From the NCBI GenBank assembly GCA_023807065.1, contig JAJJLU010003477.1, forward strand, positions 19,534 through 83,533: a DNA stretch of 64,000 nt, in the 5' to 3' direction. The DNA is from Isotricha intestinalis. Taxonomy: Eukaryota > Ciliophora > Litostomatea > Vestibuliferida > Isotrichidae. Below the pieces are notes generated by a model, which was given only the letters and a program-made list of their open reading frames with translations, was not told the DNA's origin and did not search any database. This document shows, one piece after another, positions 48,966-59,500 of the stretch; the first letter of the stretch is position 1; each line of letters begins with the position of its first letter. Made by a program: the position numbers and the translations under genes.

Positions 48966-51158
48966 TTAATCTTTATATAAATCTTTTAAAATATTTTCAA
49001 CTTTAGATAAAATTTCTTCTTTCTTTTCTTTAGACTTTTCATTTTTTAATTGTTGTAAAAGAGTTCGAGGATTATTTTCTCCTTCAGGAAAATCAATATT
49101 ATTTTCATCTAAATAACCTATAATTGCTTCAATATTTTCAATTTCTTTGTCATTTTTTTCATCTATTTCATTATCACTTATTTTTTCTTTTCCAAAATCA
49201 TGTTCTTTTATCTTTCTCATCATTTCATCATATTCACTTATTATTTTTTTCCTTTCTTCATTATATTTTAAATAAATCATTAAAGATTTATGTAAGAATT
49301 TTTCGATAAATTCTTTGAAATTTACTGATAATCTTAAAAAATCACTTTTTTTCAATACAAATAATTCACAATTTCTACTTTTAACTTTAATATTAAATCT
49401 TAATTTTTCATTTAAACACATTTCAATTTCTCCAAAATTATTATTTTTCTTAATTTCCTTAATTTCTCTTTCCCAATATTTTTTATCTAAGGAAAAGATA
49501 ATAGTACCTTTAGTAATAAAATACATTTCATCTATCATATCATCACATTTATATAAAAAATCATTTTGTCCAAATTTAACAGGTTTTAACAAAGGAGCAA
49601 CATAAGCGAAAAAATCACTAGGTTGATCTTTAAAAAAATATAAATTTTGAACGACTTTATCATGCATAATTTGACTTAATTCAATTCTTAATTTATTAGG
49701 TAATTCTTGTAAAAATTCCATTTTATCTTTTTGATTTCTACTTAAATCAAATTTAATAACTTTTCTGACTTTATCATATAATTCCTTATCTAAATGATAT
49801 TCTTTTTTAATAGAAGCTAAAATTTTTAATTTTTCATTCATTTCTTCGCTTTTTTGGTCCATGGCAGCGACAATAGAACTTAAAGATCCAATAGCAAAAC
49901 TATACATTAAGACTCCAAAAGACATAATAAATAAATTATATATTCTTTCAATTGTAGTTCCAGCACTAACATCACCATAACCTACAGTAGTAACTGTCAT
50001 TAAAGTCCAATAGAAACTTAATATATATATCTGAAAATTTGATGCATCTATATATCCTAACCTTACTACCCAACAGTTAGGATTCAAATCTTCTAATTTA
50101 GCAACAAAATACCATATACATGTACTCAAATGAGATAATAATAAAAATGTCACAAGAAATGTTAATAATTTCTCTATATTTGCATTTATTTTAAATTTTT
50201 CAAAAAATAATTTTGATAAAGAATTTCCTCCTTTTTTCTTCATTTTTGATAAACGAAGTACTTTTATTAATTTTGTTAACTTATATATTTTTGGTATTCT
50301 ACTCATTTTTGAAAATTTTGTTATTTCACTTGATTTTCCATTAACAATTAACCAAAATGGAAAGACACTAATTAAATCAATAATGAACCATCCACGTAGA
50401 TATTTAATAACAATTAATTTATGATTTTTAACTAAATTTTCTTCTTTATCATAATAAGCACAAAAGAAATTTAAAACAATATCAACCAATAAAAAAACAT
50501 CAATAATAATATCAGAAATATCTTCTTTAGTATAATCTTTAAAAGCAATTTTATAAGGAGTAACAACTGAAGAATATAAAACTAAAATAGCAATAAAAAC
50601 ATCCCATAATTGTTTAAAAAGAGAATCAGGTAAAATTAAACAACTTTTTTTTTTTTCATCTTCACTTTCTGAATCTTCAGAATCAGTATCACATATTTTT
50701 TCTCTTTTAATTAATTTTCTATTATCTTTCTCAAAATCATCTTCTGAACTTTCTGAAGAAGAATATTTTGAAGAAGTCATACTTGAACTTTTACTATTTG
50801 AATTATTTGAGGATTCACTTTTATTTGAATTTTCAGAAATTTCTTTTTTTAAAAAATCTTCCATTTTTTTCCTTTTTTTCTCATTAAATAATACAAACGT
50901 TTTTGCTAACTTATTTTTTGCTATTAAATCTTCTTCATATGATTTTGAACTTATATATGAATTTCCATTTATCTTTTTTTTTAATGATCCTGTTTTTTTT
51001 ATTATGTTTGTATCATCTAATAAAAGATTTAAATTATTTGGCTTTATTGTTGTTTTAAATTCCTTCTTTATTAAATCTCTTTTTGAACTTGTTAATAAGG
51101 AATTTATTGTTTCTGAAACTTCGTTATTTGTGTTTCGAGAATTATTTGTGTTTATCAT
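48966..51158 (-). CDS. Voltage-gated K+ channel with cyclic-nucleotide-binding domain (EAG/HCN/CNG superfamily)
   Basis: A 730-residue channel subunit. Acidic/Ser-rich N-terminus (1-175), six membrane helices (S1 about 184-205 to S6 about 405-433), S4 with spaced basic residues (SRIPKIYKLTKLIKVLRLSK, 286-305), and a pore with the K+ selectivity filter TVGYGD at 391-396. The C-linker (435-505) leads to a CNBD (about 508-625) with cassette FGEIEM at 575-580 and an Arg at 587. It should form K+-selective tetramers; cyclic-nucleotide regulation is likely but not certain. Such channels are greatly expanded in ciliates. Confidence 0.95.
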   Translation of the reverse strand: MINTNNSRNTNNEVSETINSLLTSSKRDLIKKEFKTTIKPNNLNLLLDDTNIIKKTGSLKKKINGNSYISSKSYEEDLIAKNKLAKTFVLFNEKKRKKMEDFLKKEISENSNKSESSNNSNSKSSSMTSSKYSSSESSEDDFEKDNRKLIKREKICDTDSEDSESEDEKKKSCLILPDSLFKQLWDVFIAILVLYSSVVTPYKIAFKDYTKEDISDIIIDVFLLVDIVLNFFCAYYDKEENLVKNHKLIVIKYLRGWFIIDLISVFPFWLIVNGKSSEITKFSKMSRIPKIYKLTKLIKVLRLSKMKKKGGNSLSKLFFEKFKINANIEKLLTFLVTFLLLSHLSTCIWYFVAKLEDLNPNCWVVRLGYIDASNFQIYILSFYWTLMTVTTVGYGDVSAGTTIERIYNLFIMSFGVLMYSFAIGSLSSIVAAMDQKSEEMNEKLKILASIKKEYHLDKELYDKVRKVIKFDLSRNQKDKMEFLQELPNKLRIELSQIMHDKVVQNLYFFKDQPSDFFAYVAPLLKPVKFGQNDFLYKCDDMIDEMYFITKGTIIFSLDKKYWEREIKEIKKNNNFGEIEMCLNEKLRFNIKVKSRNCELFVLKKSDFLRLSVNFKEFIEKFLHKSLMIYLKYNEERKKIISEYDEMMRKIKEHDFGKEKISDNEIDEKNDKEIENIEAIIGYLDENNIDFPEGENNPRTLLQQLKNEKSKEKKEEILSKVENILKDLYKD

Positions 51159-52170
51159 TTTTTTATAAAAATTTTTTAATATATATTAAATTAAATAATA
51201 TTGTTTTTTTTTCTTTTGGAAATATCAAAAATATATTATTATTTACAATTTGAATTATTGGAAACTTTACAGTTATAATTTTTTATATAAATCAAAAATT
51301 CATTTCTGTAAACAATGAATATTCAAACACTTATTTTTAATATTTGAATCCAATGCTAACTTTATTTAATCCATTATCTCCATTACTTAAATTAATATTA
51401 GGATAAACTAAATTTTAGAAGAATTGTTTTCACTTACTATTTTTTTTTTGACATTCAAAATATTTATTTTTTCAATTTCACATTGATGAGTATTATAATC
51501 AATATTATAAGGATAAGTATAATATAAAGGAATTTTTGAAGAATTAGAATTTATATAATTATTTTTTGGAATATAATATAATATTCTTTAATATTAAATT
51601 TATCTTCATTAATTTTTTTTATTTTCTTAATTTTCAATTTTAATCAAATCAGTTTCATTATTTATAGTATCATTACCTTCATTTATTTTATTGTAATAAT
51701 TTGAACATTTCTATATTTTATTTTATTTTATATTGAAATTAATGATTTTCACCAAGTAAATTTATTTTAAATTTTGAATTTATCATTTTAACTACTCAAT
51801 TTGATATAAAATTTACTGTAATTATTAATTTTTTCTTTTCAAATTTATAAGGAATTTTATAATCTTGTAATGAGATTCTTTGGTTTCATACTTTTATTGT
51901 TTCATTCCTTATTAAAGGACTAATCTTGGTTATTTTCTAATATATTTTCCTCATTTTTTCTTCTTTCTGTTCCCATTTTTTTTTTGACTTTTTTAACATC
52001 TTTTTAAATACTTTTCAATTTTTCTTTATAATATTCAAAAAGATGTTAGGATTTTTATCATTAAAAGTTGAATATTTCTTTCAAAAAAAATAAATAATCC
52101 AAAAAAATATAATATAAAAATAATAAATATTTAAAAAAAAAATAAAAACAAATTTTTTGATCCAAAAAAA
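51159..52170. other. Longest gene-free gap; holds a probable pseudogene
   Basis: This 1,012-base interval separates the divergent K+ channel and exchanger genes. Bases about 51337-52080 carry decayed minus-strand coding sequence. The ends (51159-51330 and 52081-52170) are AT-rich and probably hold the two promoters. Confidence 0.65.
51337..52080 (-). pseudogene. Probable decayed protein gene, family unknown
   Basis: Minus-strand reading gives protein-like stretches that hop between frames and are broken by TGA, TAA and TAG: for example RISLQDYKIPYKFEKKKLII (about 51870-51820), a segment with SSKIPLYYTYPYNIDYNTHQ (inside a stop-free run of about 59 codons at 51590-51412), and a last piece VYPNINLSNGDNGLNKVSIG ending in TAA at 51337-51339. 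Several premature stops could derive from TGG (to TGA) or CAA (to TAA), the GC-to-AT changes expected in this genome. At least three frame changes are needed, so neither one readthrough nor one short intron restores it. No homologue is recognised in the window. Confidence 0.6.
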
Positions 52171-54201
52171 ATGTTAAAATTTCCAAATTTAAAATGTATC
52201 CTCTTCTTGATAATAATTACAGAAATATCATCTTCTCCCTTGAAATTCCTTGAAGAAGAAGAATCATGTGACTGTTCTTATGAAGTTTTGCACCAAGACT
52301 GGTCAAATCAAACACATCCAACTCCTTCATCTATAAAATCCCAATGTTCCTACATAACAAAATGTTGTGAAGGAACATATTTCACAATATTAAAAATTCA
52401 TTATTGTAATTCAATTCCTTCATCAATAACAATGATGATAATAATATTATTAATTCTCCTTTGTTTCTACATTCTTTCTTCAACAGGAAATGATTACTTA
52501 GCTAATGTATTAGGAAGAATATCAGAAAAATTAAAATTATCTCAAAATTTAGCAGGTCTCACACTCCTCGCTTTAGGGAATCAAGCTCCTGATGTTGCTG
52601 TTGCTATAGTTGCAGGAGGAGACAAAAACGAAGGATTCTCTACCGCTTTAGGAAGCCTTCTAGGAGGAGGAGGTCTCGTTGTTGGTCTTGTTTGTAGTTC
52701 AGTTATTGTCCTTGGAAATGGAGTCAAGGTTTACAAAGGTAATTATGTTAGAGATATTGGAGTCTATTTAATTGCTATTTTTATTATCATCTCTTTTGGA
52801 TTTTTTCTTCAGAAAATTAAATTTTGGATGGCTATTGTTATATTCTCTATTTATATTCTATATGTTATAATTTGTGTTTTAATGGATAAAGAAGGAAAAA
52901 AAAAATTAGAAAATAATGATGTTATTAAAAGTTTTCTTGGAGATAGGGACTTTTTAGCTAAGATATATGATGATTTTGGTGTTCAGTCTTATACCATTGA
53001 TTCTGAAGATAATACTATTGAGAGTAATAATGATAAAAATAATAATGAGAATAATGATAATATAGATTATAAAATTGATGAAAATATTGAAGATAATAGA
53101 TTAGTACCTGAAGATAGTGTTGAAGATATCATAGAAGATGAAATAGAAAGGAATTTATTAGAAGATAATAATGAACAAAAAGAAAGACAAAAAGAAAAAG
53201 AGAATGAAAAGAAAGAAAAACCGAAAAAAAAAGTAAAATTCAATTTAAACAAGCATATAAAACAATCATATTACAAGAATAGAATTTCAGAAGGAGGTCG
53301 ACAAACACTAAAAAGTGATAATTTCAAAATGTATAGTAAATTTAAATATGATTTAATAAGATATTACCTAACAACAGATAAAACAAAATGGGAAGAGAAG
53401 ACATTATTTCTAAAGATAATATACATAATATTAGATTTTCCATTAAATTTTATTAGGGATTGTACAATTCCAGCATTTGAAAAGGAAAAATGGAAAAGAT
53501 CAATGTTTATTTTTCTTCCAATATCTTTATCAATCTTTTTTACAATAATATTCAAATTATATTCTTTATATATAACTCAATATAAAATAATAATAATATA
53601 TTATATAATATGTATAATAATATCTTTAATATTTTATTGTAAGACATATCGTGGTTCATTACCAAAAGCAGAGAACATAATATTATTTTCATCATTTATT
53701 CTCTCAATATTATGGATATGGGCAGTAACAAATATATTAATGGATATGATATCATCAATAAAATTATTACTTCCAATAGAAATATCAGAATCATTTTTAT
53801 CGATGACAGTATTAGCATTAGGAAATTCACTTCCAGATTTTATAGTAGATTGTTCACTTGCAAAAACAGGATTTGCTGAAATGGCTTTAAGCGGTGCAAT
53901 AGGAGCTCCTGTCTTTGGTATCACTTTCGGTTTAGGTGTCTCTCTCATTAAAAAAATGATCAATGAAGGTATTGATCAAGATCTAGATTTTAATTTTGAT
54001 TTACATGGAAAAAATGCAGAAACTAATAAAATCATTCTTTGTGGATTTGCTAATTTAATTCTTTTGTTATCTATGCTTATTGTTATGGGATTTGTTAATA
54101 AGTTTGTTATTAAAAAATATGTTGGTTTCTTTGGATATGCTATTTATACTATCTTTATTTTAGCTATTGTTTATTTTACCTTTTTGGAAAAGTATTTTTG
54201 A
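52171..54201 (+). CDS. Cation/Ca2+ exchanger, CCX/NCLX-like
   Basis: A 676-residue membrane protein. Signal peptide at 1-21, then a Cys-rich luminal segment (32-80) as in NCLX/CCX proteins. The first alpha repeat has LALGNQAPD (GNQAPD at 136-141) and a glycine-rich GSLLGGGGLVVG; the second has LALGNSLPD (GNSLPD at 551-556) and GAIGAPVFGITFG. These are the cation-binding helices of the Ca2+/cation antiporter superfamily. The large loop between halves (about 245-430) is acidic then basic and probably cytosolic and regulatory. It would exchange Ca2+ for Na+, K+ or Li+ on the plasma membrane or an organelle. It ends in TGA, supporting a standard code. Confidence 0.95.
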   Translation: MLKFPNLKCILFLIIITEISSSPLKFLEEEESCDCSYEVLHQDWSNQTHPTPSSIKSQCSYITKCCEGTYFTILKIHYCNSIPSSITMMIIILLILLCFYILSSTGNDYLANVLGRISEKLKLSQNLAGLTLLALGNQAPDVAVAIVAGGDKNEGFSTALGSLLGGGGLVVGLVCSSVIVLGNGVKVYKGNYVRDIGVYLIAIFIIISFGFFLQKIKFWMAIVIFSIYILYVIICVLMDKEGKKKLENNDVIKSFLGDRDFLAKIYDDFGVQSYTIDSEDNTIESNNDKNNNENNDNIDYKIDENIEDNRLVPEDSVEDIIEDEIERNLLEDNNEQKERQKEKENEKKEKPKKKVKFNLNKHIKQSYYKNRISEGGRQTLKSDNFKMYSKFKYDLIRYYLTTDKTKWEEKTLFLKIIYIILDFPLNFIRDCTIPAFEKEKWKRSMFIFLPISLSIFFTIIFKLYSLYITQYKIIIIYYIICIIISLIFYCKTYRGSLPKAENIILFSSFILSILWIWAVTNILMDMISSIKLLLPIEISESFLSMTVLALGNSLPDFIVDCSLAKTGFAEMALSGAIGAPVFGITFGLGVSLIKKMINEGIDQDLDFNFDLHGKNAETNKIILCGFANLILLLSMLIVMGFVNKFVIKKYVGFFGYAIYTIFILAIVYFTFLEKYF

Positions 54202-54298
54202 AATTTTTTTTCATATTTTTTATTGTTTAATTAGATTATTAATTTATTTATTATTATTTATATAATTAAATTTGTTTTTTTTATTTCTTTTGTGTTTT

Positions 54299-55579
54299 TT
54301 ATATTCCTCCATAATCTTCATTTTGGTTGTTATTATTATTATCTTTTTTATCTATTGTGTATTTTATAGAAAAAATATCTTCTTCATCACCATTTTCCAT
54401 TGGAGTTTCATCGTTTTTTAAATTACTTTTTTCTTCTTTATCTTCTGAACTGAAATTATCTGAAGAATATAAATTAAATTTACTTAATATCGGATTTATA
54501 ATTTTTTCTTTAAGTGAAAAAATAAAATCTTTAAATCCAAAATCTTCATCAGTACTAATATAATAAAGAAAAACACAAAAAATAATTGTTAAAACAATAT
54601 AAACAATAGTGGACAAATAAATAAAATTAAAAATTTTTTTATAAACAGAAATAGTAGGTAAAGGACATATTTTTTTAAAATACAAAGTAATTTTTCTTCC
54701 ATCAGAAAAAGGAAGTACAATATCATAATTATTACTATAATCATTTTTTAAATTATTCATATTACAATCAAAAGCAATATTAATATTATCTTTAAACTCA
54801 TTAATTTTTCCTCCTTTATTTCCTAAATCTCCAATAATTTTAATTTTAATAATTTCATTTGTTAAAGGATGAATTTCAATAGGTAATAAGTTAATATCGT
54901 CATTAATATTATTTTTTTGAATTGAAATAATTAAATTATTAGAATAAACAATAAATTCTTTATTTTGATTTTGACTATCAACAGGATTAAATAAATAAAA
55001 ATAATTATCTTCAATAATTCCATTATTAATTGTTAATTCAGGTTGATTTGAATTAGAAATAATTTCTAAATTTATATTAGGATTTTTACCATATAATTCA
55101 CCAACACATTTTTTAACCCAAATTAATTGAAAAGGATTACAATTTTCAGGATTAAAAGTTAATTTAATATTAGTTTCTCCCATAATATTTTTTTCACAAT
55201 TATATTCAATTTCAATAGAATTAGTTTGAGTATTATTATCATTCCCATTTGAAATATCATTTATTTTAAAAACAGGTTTTGAAACAGTTAAATTTGTAGC
55301 TTCTACATTTATTCCTATTGAAGGAAAATTTCCCTTATTTATATCTTTCTTCTCTGTCACATAAAATATATCTGATGTTCTTAATTCAGGTGATACAAAT
55401 GGAGATGGAGAATTCTCTTGAAATGGTATTGATATTTTATTCTCATCTATATATATATTGTTTATTTCTTTTTGAGATTCCTCTAAATTTTGAGATATTG
55501 ATATTCCACATTTTTCGCTTTTAAATTTTTCCATTATCATTATTATTATTAAGAAAGTTATACATTTTTTTTTTGACAT
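54299..55579 (-). CDS. Type I single-pass membrane protein, unknown
   Basis: A 426-residue protein with an N-terminal signal (MSKKKCITFLIIIMIMEKF), an Asn-rich luminal domain with a few cysteines (CEKNIMGE; NPENCNPFQLIWVKKCVGE; AFDCNMNN), one membrane helix near 317-345 (IYLSTIVYIVLTIIFCVFLY), and an acidic tail (about 370-426). The luminal layout is reminiscent of sorting-receptor ectodomains (Atg27/mannose-6-phosphate-receptor-like), but the required cysteine pattern cannot be confirmed. It is probably in the endomembrane system. Confidence 0.7.
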   Translation of the reverse strand: MSKKKCITFLIIIMIMEKFKSEKCGISISQNLEESQKEINNIYIDENKISIPFQENSPSPFVSPELRTSDIFYVTEKKDINKGNFPSIGINVEATNLTVSKPVFKINDISNGNDNNTQTNSIEIEYNCEKNIMGETNIKLTFNPENCNPFQLIWVKKCVGELYGKNPNINLEIISNSNQPELTINNGIIEDNYFYLFNPVDSQNQNKEFIVYSNNLIISIQKNNINDDINLLPIEIHPLTNEIIKIKIIGDLGNKGGKINEFKDNINIAFDCNMNNLKNDYSNNYDIVLPFSDGRKITLYFKKICPLPTISVYKKIFNFIYLSTIVYIVLTIIFCVFLYYISTDEDFGFKDFIFSLKEKIINPILSKFNLYSSDNFSSEDKEEKSNLKNDETPMENGDEEDIFSIKYTIDKKDNNNNNQNEDYGGI

Positions 55580-55690
55580 TTTTTTTTTTAAATTCGTTTT
55601 TTTTTTTAATTTTTTTTCAATTAAGAGATATAATACATTTAATGTTTTTAAAATTATTTTAATATTGATTTTATTCTTGAATTTTAATGA

Positions 55691-56554
55691 TTATTTTTTT
55701 TTTTCATATAAATATTTCCCAACAGTATTCATTAAATCTTGTTTATCTAAAATGCTTTTAGTATTCATTTCTCTAATTTTTTTTTGAACTTCATTCAAAG
55801 TATAAAAATCATTTAATTTATATTTAATAATAATTTTTTGTGCCATTTTTTCAATATCACTATCAATTAATTTAACACCAAATTTATCATTATTATTTTT
55901 TTCCATTGAAGTAAATCTTTTCTTTGTTTCATCTTTAGGATTACTAATTCTGGAATTTCTATTTATAATTTCATCATAATCTGCAAATTTATTATTTTGA
56001 ATATTTTTTTCATCTTCCAAATTTTGATAAAGAATATTTTGAGAAATATCTTCAGAATAATTGTTAGGTTTTATATTGAAATTATTATTATTTAATTTTT
56101 CTTCTTTGTTTATTAATTTAGATTCAACATTTTTTATTTCATTTTTATTTTTTATTATAGGTTTATATTCTATATTTAATTTATTTGTTTGATCAATTTG
56201 TTCAATATTTTTAATTTTCTTCATTTCAGATATTTCATTTTTTATTTCTTTTATATTTAATTCCATTTCTTTATTGTTTGTTATTAATTTTGTTATTGAC
56301 TCTTTTACATCTTTTTTATCTGTATAAATATTATTTTTTAATTCATAAAATTCATTTTTCAATTCTTCATATTTTTTTTCTTTATCTATTTTATTTATAT
56401 TGTCCTTATTATGCTTAATCTTATCAAAATTTATATCATATGAAATATCTCCTAAATTGCCTTCTAAAATAACAACACATTTTTTTATTTTTTGGGGAGC
56501 AACATTTAAAATATCAAATAGATAATTTTTGAGTATAATTAATTTTTCTTCCAT
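55691..56554 (-). CDS. Coiled-coil hypothetical protein
   Basis: A 287-residue protein. Residues 1-40 form a folded start (LIILKNYLFDILNVAPQKIK; CVVILEGNLGDI). About 60-125 is coiled coil, 130-215 Asn/Lys-rich linker. The last 60 residues are helical (IEKMAQKIIIKYKLNDFYTL; VQKKIREMNTKSILDKQDLM) and may be a small UBA-like or dimerisation module. It is transcribed away from the RNF213-like gene with only 44 bases between start codons, so the two could be co-regulated. Function unknown. Confidence 0.65.
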   Translation of the reverse strand: MEEKLIILKNYLFDILNVAPQKIKKCVVILEGNLGDISYDINFDKIKHNKDNINKIDKEKKYEELKNEFYELKNNIYTDKKDVKESITKLITNNKEMELNIKEIKNEISEMKKIKNIEQIDQTNKLNIEYKPIIKNKNEIKNVESKLINKEEKLNNNNFNIKPNNYSEDISQNILYQNLEDEKNIQNNKFADYDEIINRNSRISNPKDETKKRFTSMEKNNNDKFGVKLIDSDIEKMAQKIIIKYKLNDFYTLNEVQKKIREMNTKSILDKQDLMNTVGKYLYEKKK

Positions 56555-56598
56555 CTCTTAATTTATAAAAATAAAAAATAAAAAAGAAAAGATATATA
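56555..56598. promoter_or_regulatory. Short divergent promoter region of the RNF213-like gene
   Basis: Forty-four bases, nearly all A and T, separate the start codons of the coiled-coil gene (minus) and the giant AAA+ gene (plus). No motif is recognised. Confidence 0.45.
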
Positions 56599-59500
56599 AT
56601 GGAAGAAACTCCAGTTGATGAAGATAAATTACCAGAAGATATTCAAGAACAATTATTTGAATGGAATACCAAAAATGATACATTATATAATGTAATGATG
56701 AATAATAAATTATTATTTGATACTTTATTGGCAAATAAAGAATTATTTGATATTTTGTTGGAAAATCCTTCCATTTCTAATAAATATACTAATAAAAAAA
56801 CAATGATTAATAATATTATAAAAAATCCAATTAAGTGTTTAAAACTAATTAAAGATAATTTATATAAAGAAAAAAAAGAAGAAGAAAAAAAAGAAGAAGT
56901 AAAAAAAGAAGAAGAAAAAGAAGAAGAAGTACAAAAAGAAGAAGTAAAAAAAGAAGAAGAAAAAAAAGAAAAAGTAAAAAAAGAAGAAGAAAAAGAAGAA
57001 GAAGTACAAAAAGAAGAAGTAAAAAAAGATGTTGCAATAGATTCAATAAAAGGAAATAATGGATTAAATAATTCAAATGAAAACAATAATGAATTACCAA
57101 ATAAAAATCAAAAAGAGATAAAATCATCAAATGATTCAGAGGTAAATGAAATAGAATCACAAAAACAAAATTTACCTCCAAATAAAGAGAAATTCATTAA
57201 TGAAAAAAAAAATGTTTTTTATTTTATTGTTTGTATGAATCTAGCTGAATATGAAAAATATAAATTTTACTCTCAGGATAATATTCAATTTACTAAAGTT
57301 TTTAATTTAGAACATCCAAATAAAAAAGATTATTATTATATTTTTAAAGCCCAATTAAACGGAAATTTTCATCTTTATATATATGGGAATGATAAACGTG
57401 AACATGAAATAAAAATAGATAAAAAAAAAAGTTTTTTACTTTTTGAATTTTTAAAAGGAAAAAAAAATGAACCAATTTTTCAAAAAATATCTTTTCAAGA
57501 AATTTTCAAAACCTATTTTAATTATTCAATAAGTTTAAATGATTATCTTTTTAATAGTGAATTATATAAATATGGTTATGAAAGAATAAAACTTTTAATG
57601 GAAAAACCTGATTCTAAAAATTATTGTTGTTTTTCTTTTTTTATCGACATTTTATCTTTAAATATATCAATTTACAAAGATTATAGTAAAATTAAAGATA
57701 TATTAAAGTATTTTGATATTCAATCATTTACAGAAACAAAATTAACTCCAAACAATGAAAATACAATAAAAAAATTATATGAAGATAATCAAATAATTTC
57801 AGGAAAATTTACTTCAGAAATGAATTTTAAATTTGAAATATTTCTAATAATGGGAGAAATGGCTATTCAAAATATCAATAATACAATTGATTTATTGTCA
57901 TTATCAAAATCAAATAAACAAAATATTGCAAATGCAATTTGTCAATGTTTTAATATTTTTCCAAAAGAAATTTTCGTTGAAGATTTATTAAATTGTTTCC
58001 TTATGTTAATTTCAAAAGATAAACTTTATTTAAATAAAATAATTGAAAATACAATATGTTTTAAAGATTTTATAAATATAGTCAACAAAAACATTGATTA
58101 TTTTAAAAAGATATCATTTACAATTTCAACAAGAAATTTTATTAGAGAAGATTTTGGAGAAGCAAAAGAAATAATTCCAAAAATAATAAAAATTCTTTCT
58201 GAATGTCATCAATCATGTTTAGATAGTGTTTCAATCATTGAAAAATGTTCTAATTTTTCCGATTATCTTTCTCATAATAATAAATTGATTTTATATCATT
58301 TAATTAAAAAAAATAATGATATAATAAAAATTCAATTAGGAAAATCAATGATGATGAATGATGCTCAAAACAATGAAGAAATTATTCATAATATTAAGGA
58401 GTGTATTGCTTGGAATTTTCCAGAAATTTATCCTATTGTTATTGATTCATTTAATAAATTAAATTTCCAAATAATGAATTTAGATTTTATAAATGATTTT
58501 GTTGTTGTTTTCAAACAATTTCAATTTTTTGAAACTTCTAATTTAACCAACAGAAAAATTGAAAATACTATATTTTTTTCTATGCTTTCTAAAATTCAAA
58601 GAGTTACTGAATTTTCAAATATATTTTGGAAATTATTTCGATTTAATATGAATTATTATTTCCAAACTGATGAAAGTTGTAAAGTAGTAAATAAATTTTT
58701 TCAAATATTTTCAAATTGTGAGCAAAGTATTAAGAACAATAATTTATTTGAAATAATTAAAGAGACATTTATTTGGTTTTCTCATAATACTGAATCAATA
58801 GATTATTCTTTTGTACAATTGGAGGAATATTACACTGCAAATAATTCAGAAGAAGAGTTAATTGTAAAAAAAAATATTAGTAACACTTATGTTCAATTAA
58901 TGAGATTTTTTATGGAGAATAATTCATTGAATAATGATTATGAAGATTATTTATCTAATTATATTATAAACTCAATTGAATTATTGAATAATGAAAATTT
59001 ATCGATTATATTAAATGAAGAAAATATTTTTTCAAAAATAAAAAAGTATTTAAATCAATTTATTTTGCAAAAATCAGATTTCTTTGTTGAAACTTCAAAA
59101 AAGATAAATATATTTAAAAAAATAACATCAATTGCAATTAAGAATGAATTTAAAAAATCTAAATATTATATTGATTCTATGGAGGCAATTAATAATTTTA
59201 AAAAAGATATCGAAGAATTGAATTGTTCATTTGATGAATTTCAACTATTTTCAAATCTATCTGAAATAGATTTAAATGAAAAAATAAATATTCTCTTAAT
59301 TGAACAGTCAGATAAAGTAAATTTCATAAATAATATTAAATCAAAAATAAATGAATTTATAGATTTACAAAAAAATTTGACTGAATGTGATGAATATTTT
59401 ACAAAAATTAATATAACTGATAATGAAGATAAATTATTTATTCATAAAATTCATTCGGTGAAAAAAATTTTTAAAAAAAGTAGAAATAAATCATTAGTAA

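Noticed and set aside
56643..57181. Minus-strand frames of 147 and 110 residues over the start of the RNF213-like gene
   Set aside because: They are antisense to the Lys/Glu repeat and give low-complexity Ser/Phe or Leu-rich text with no protein character.
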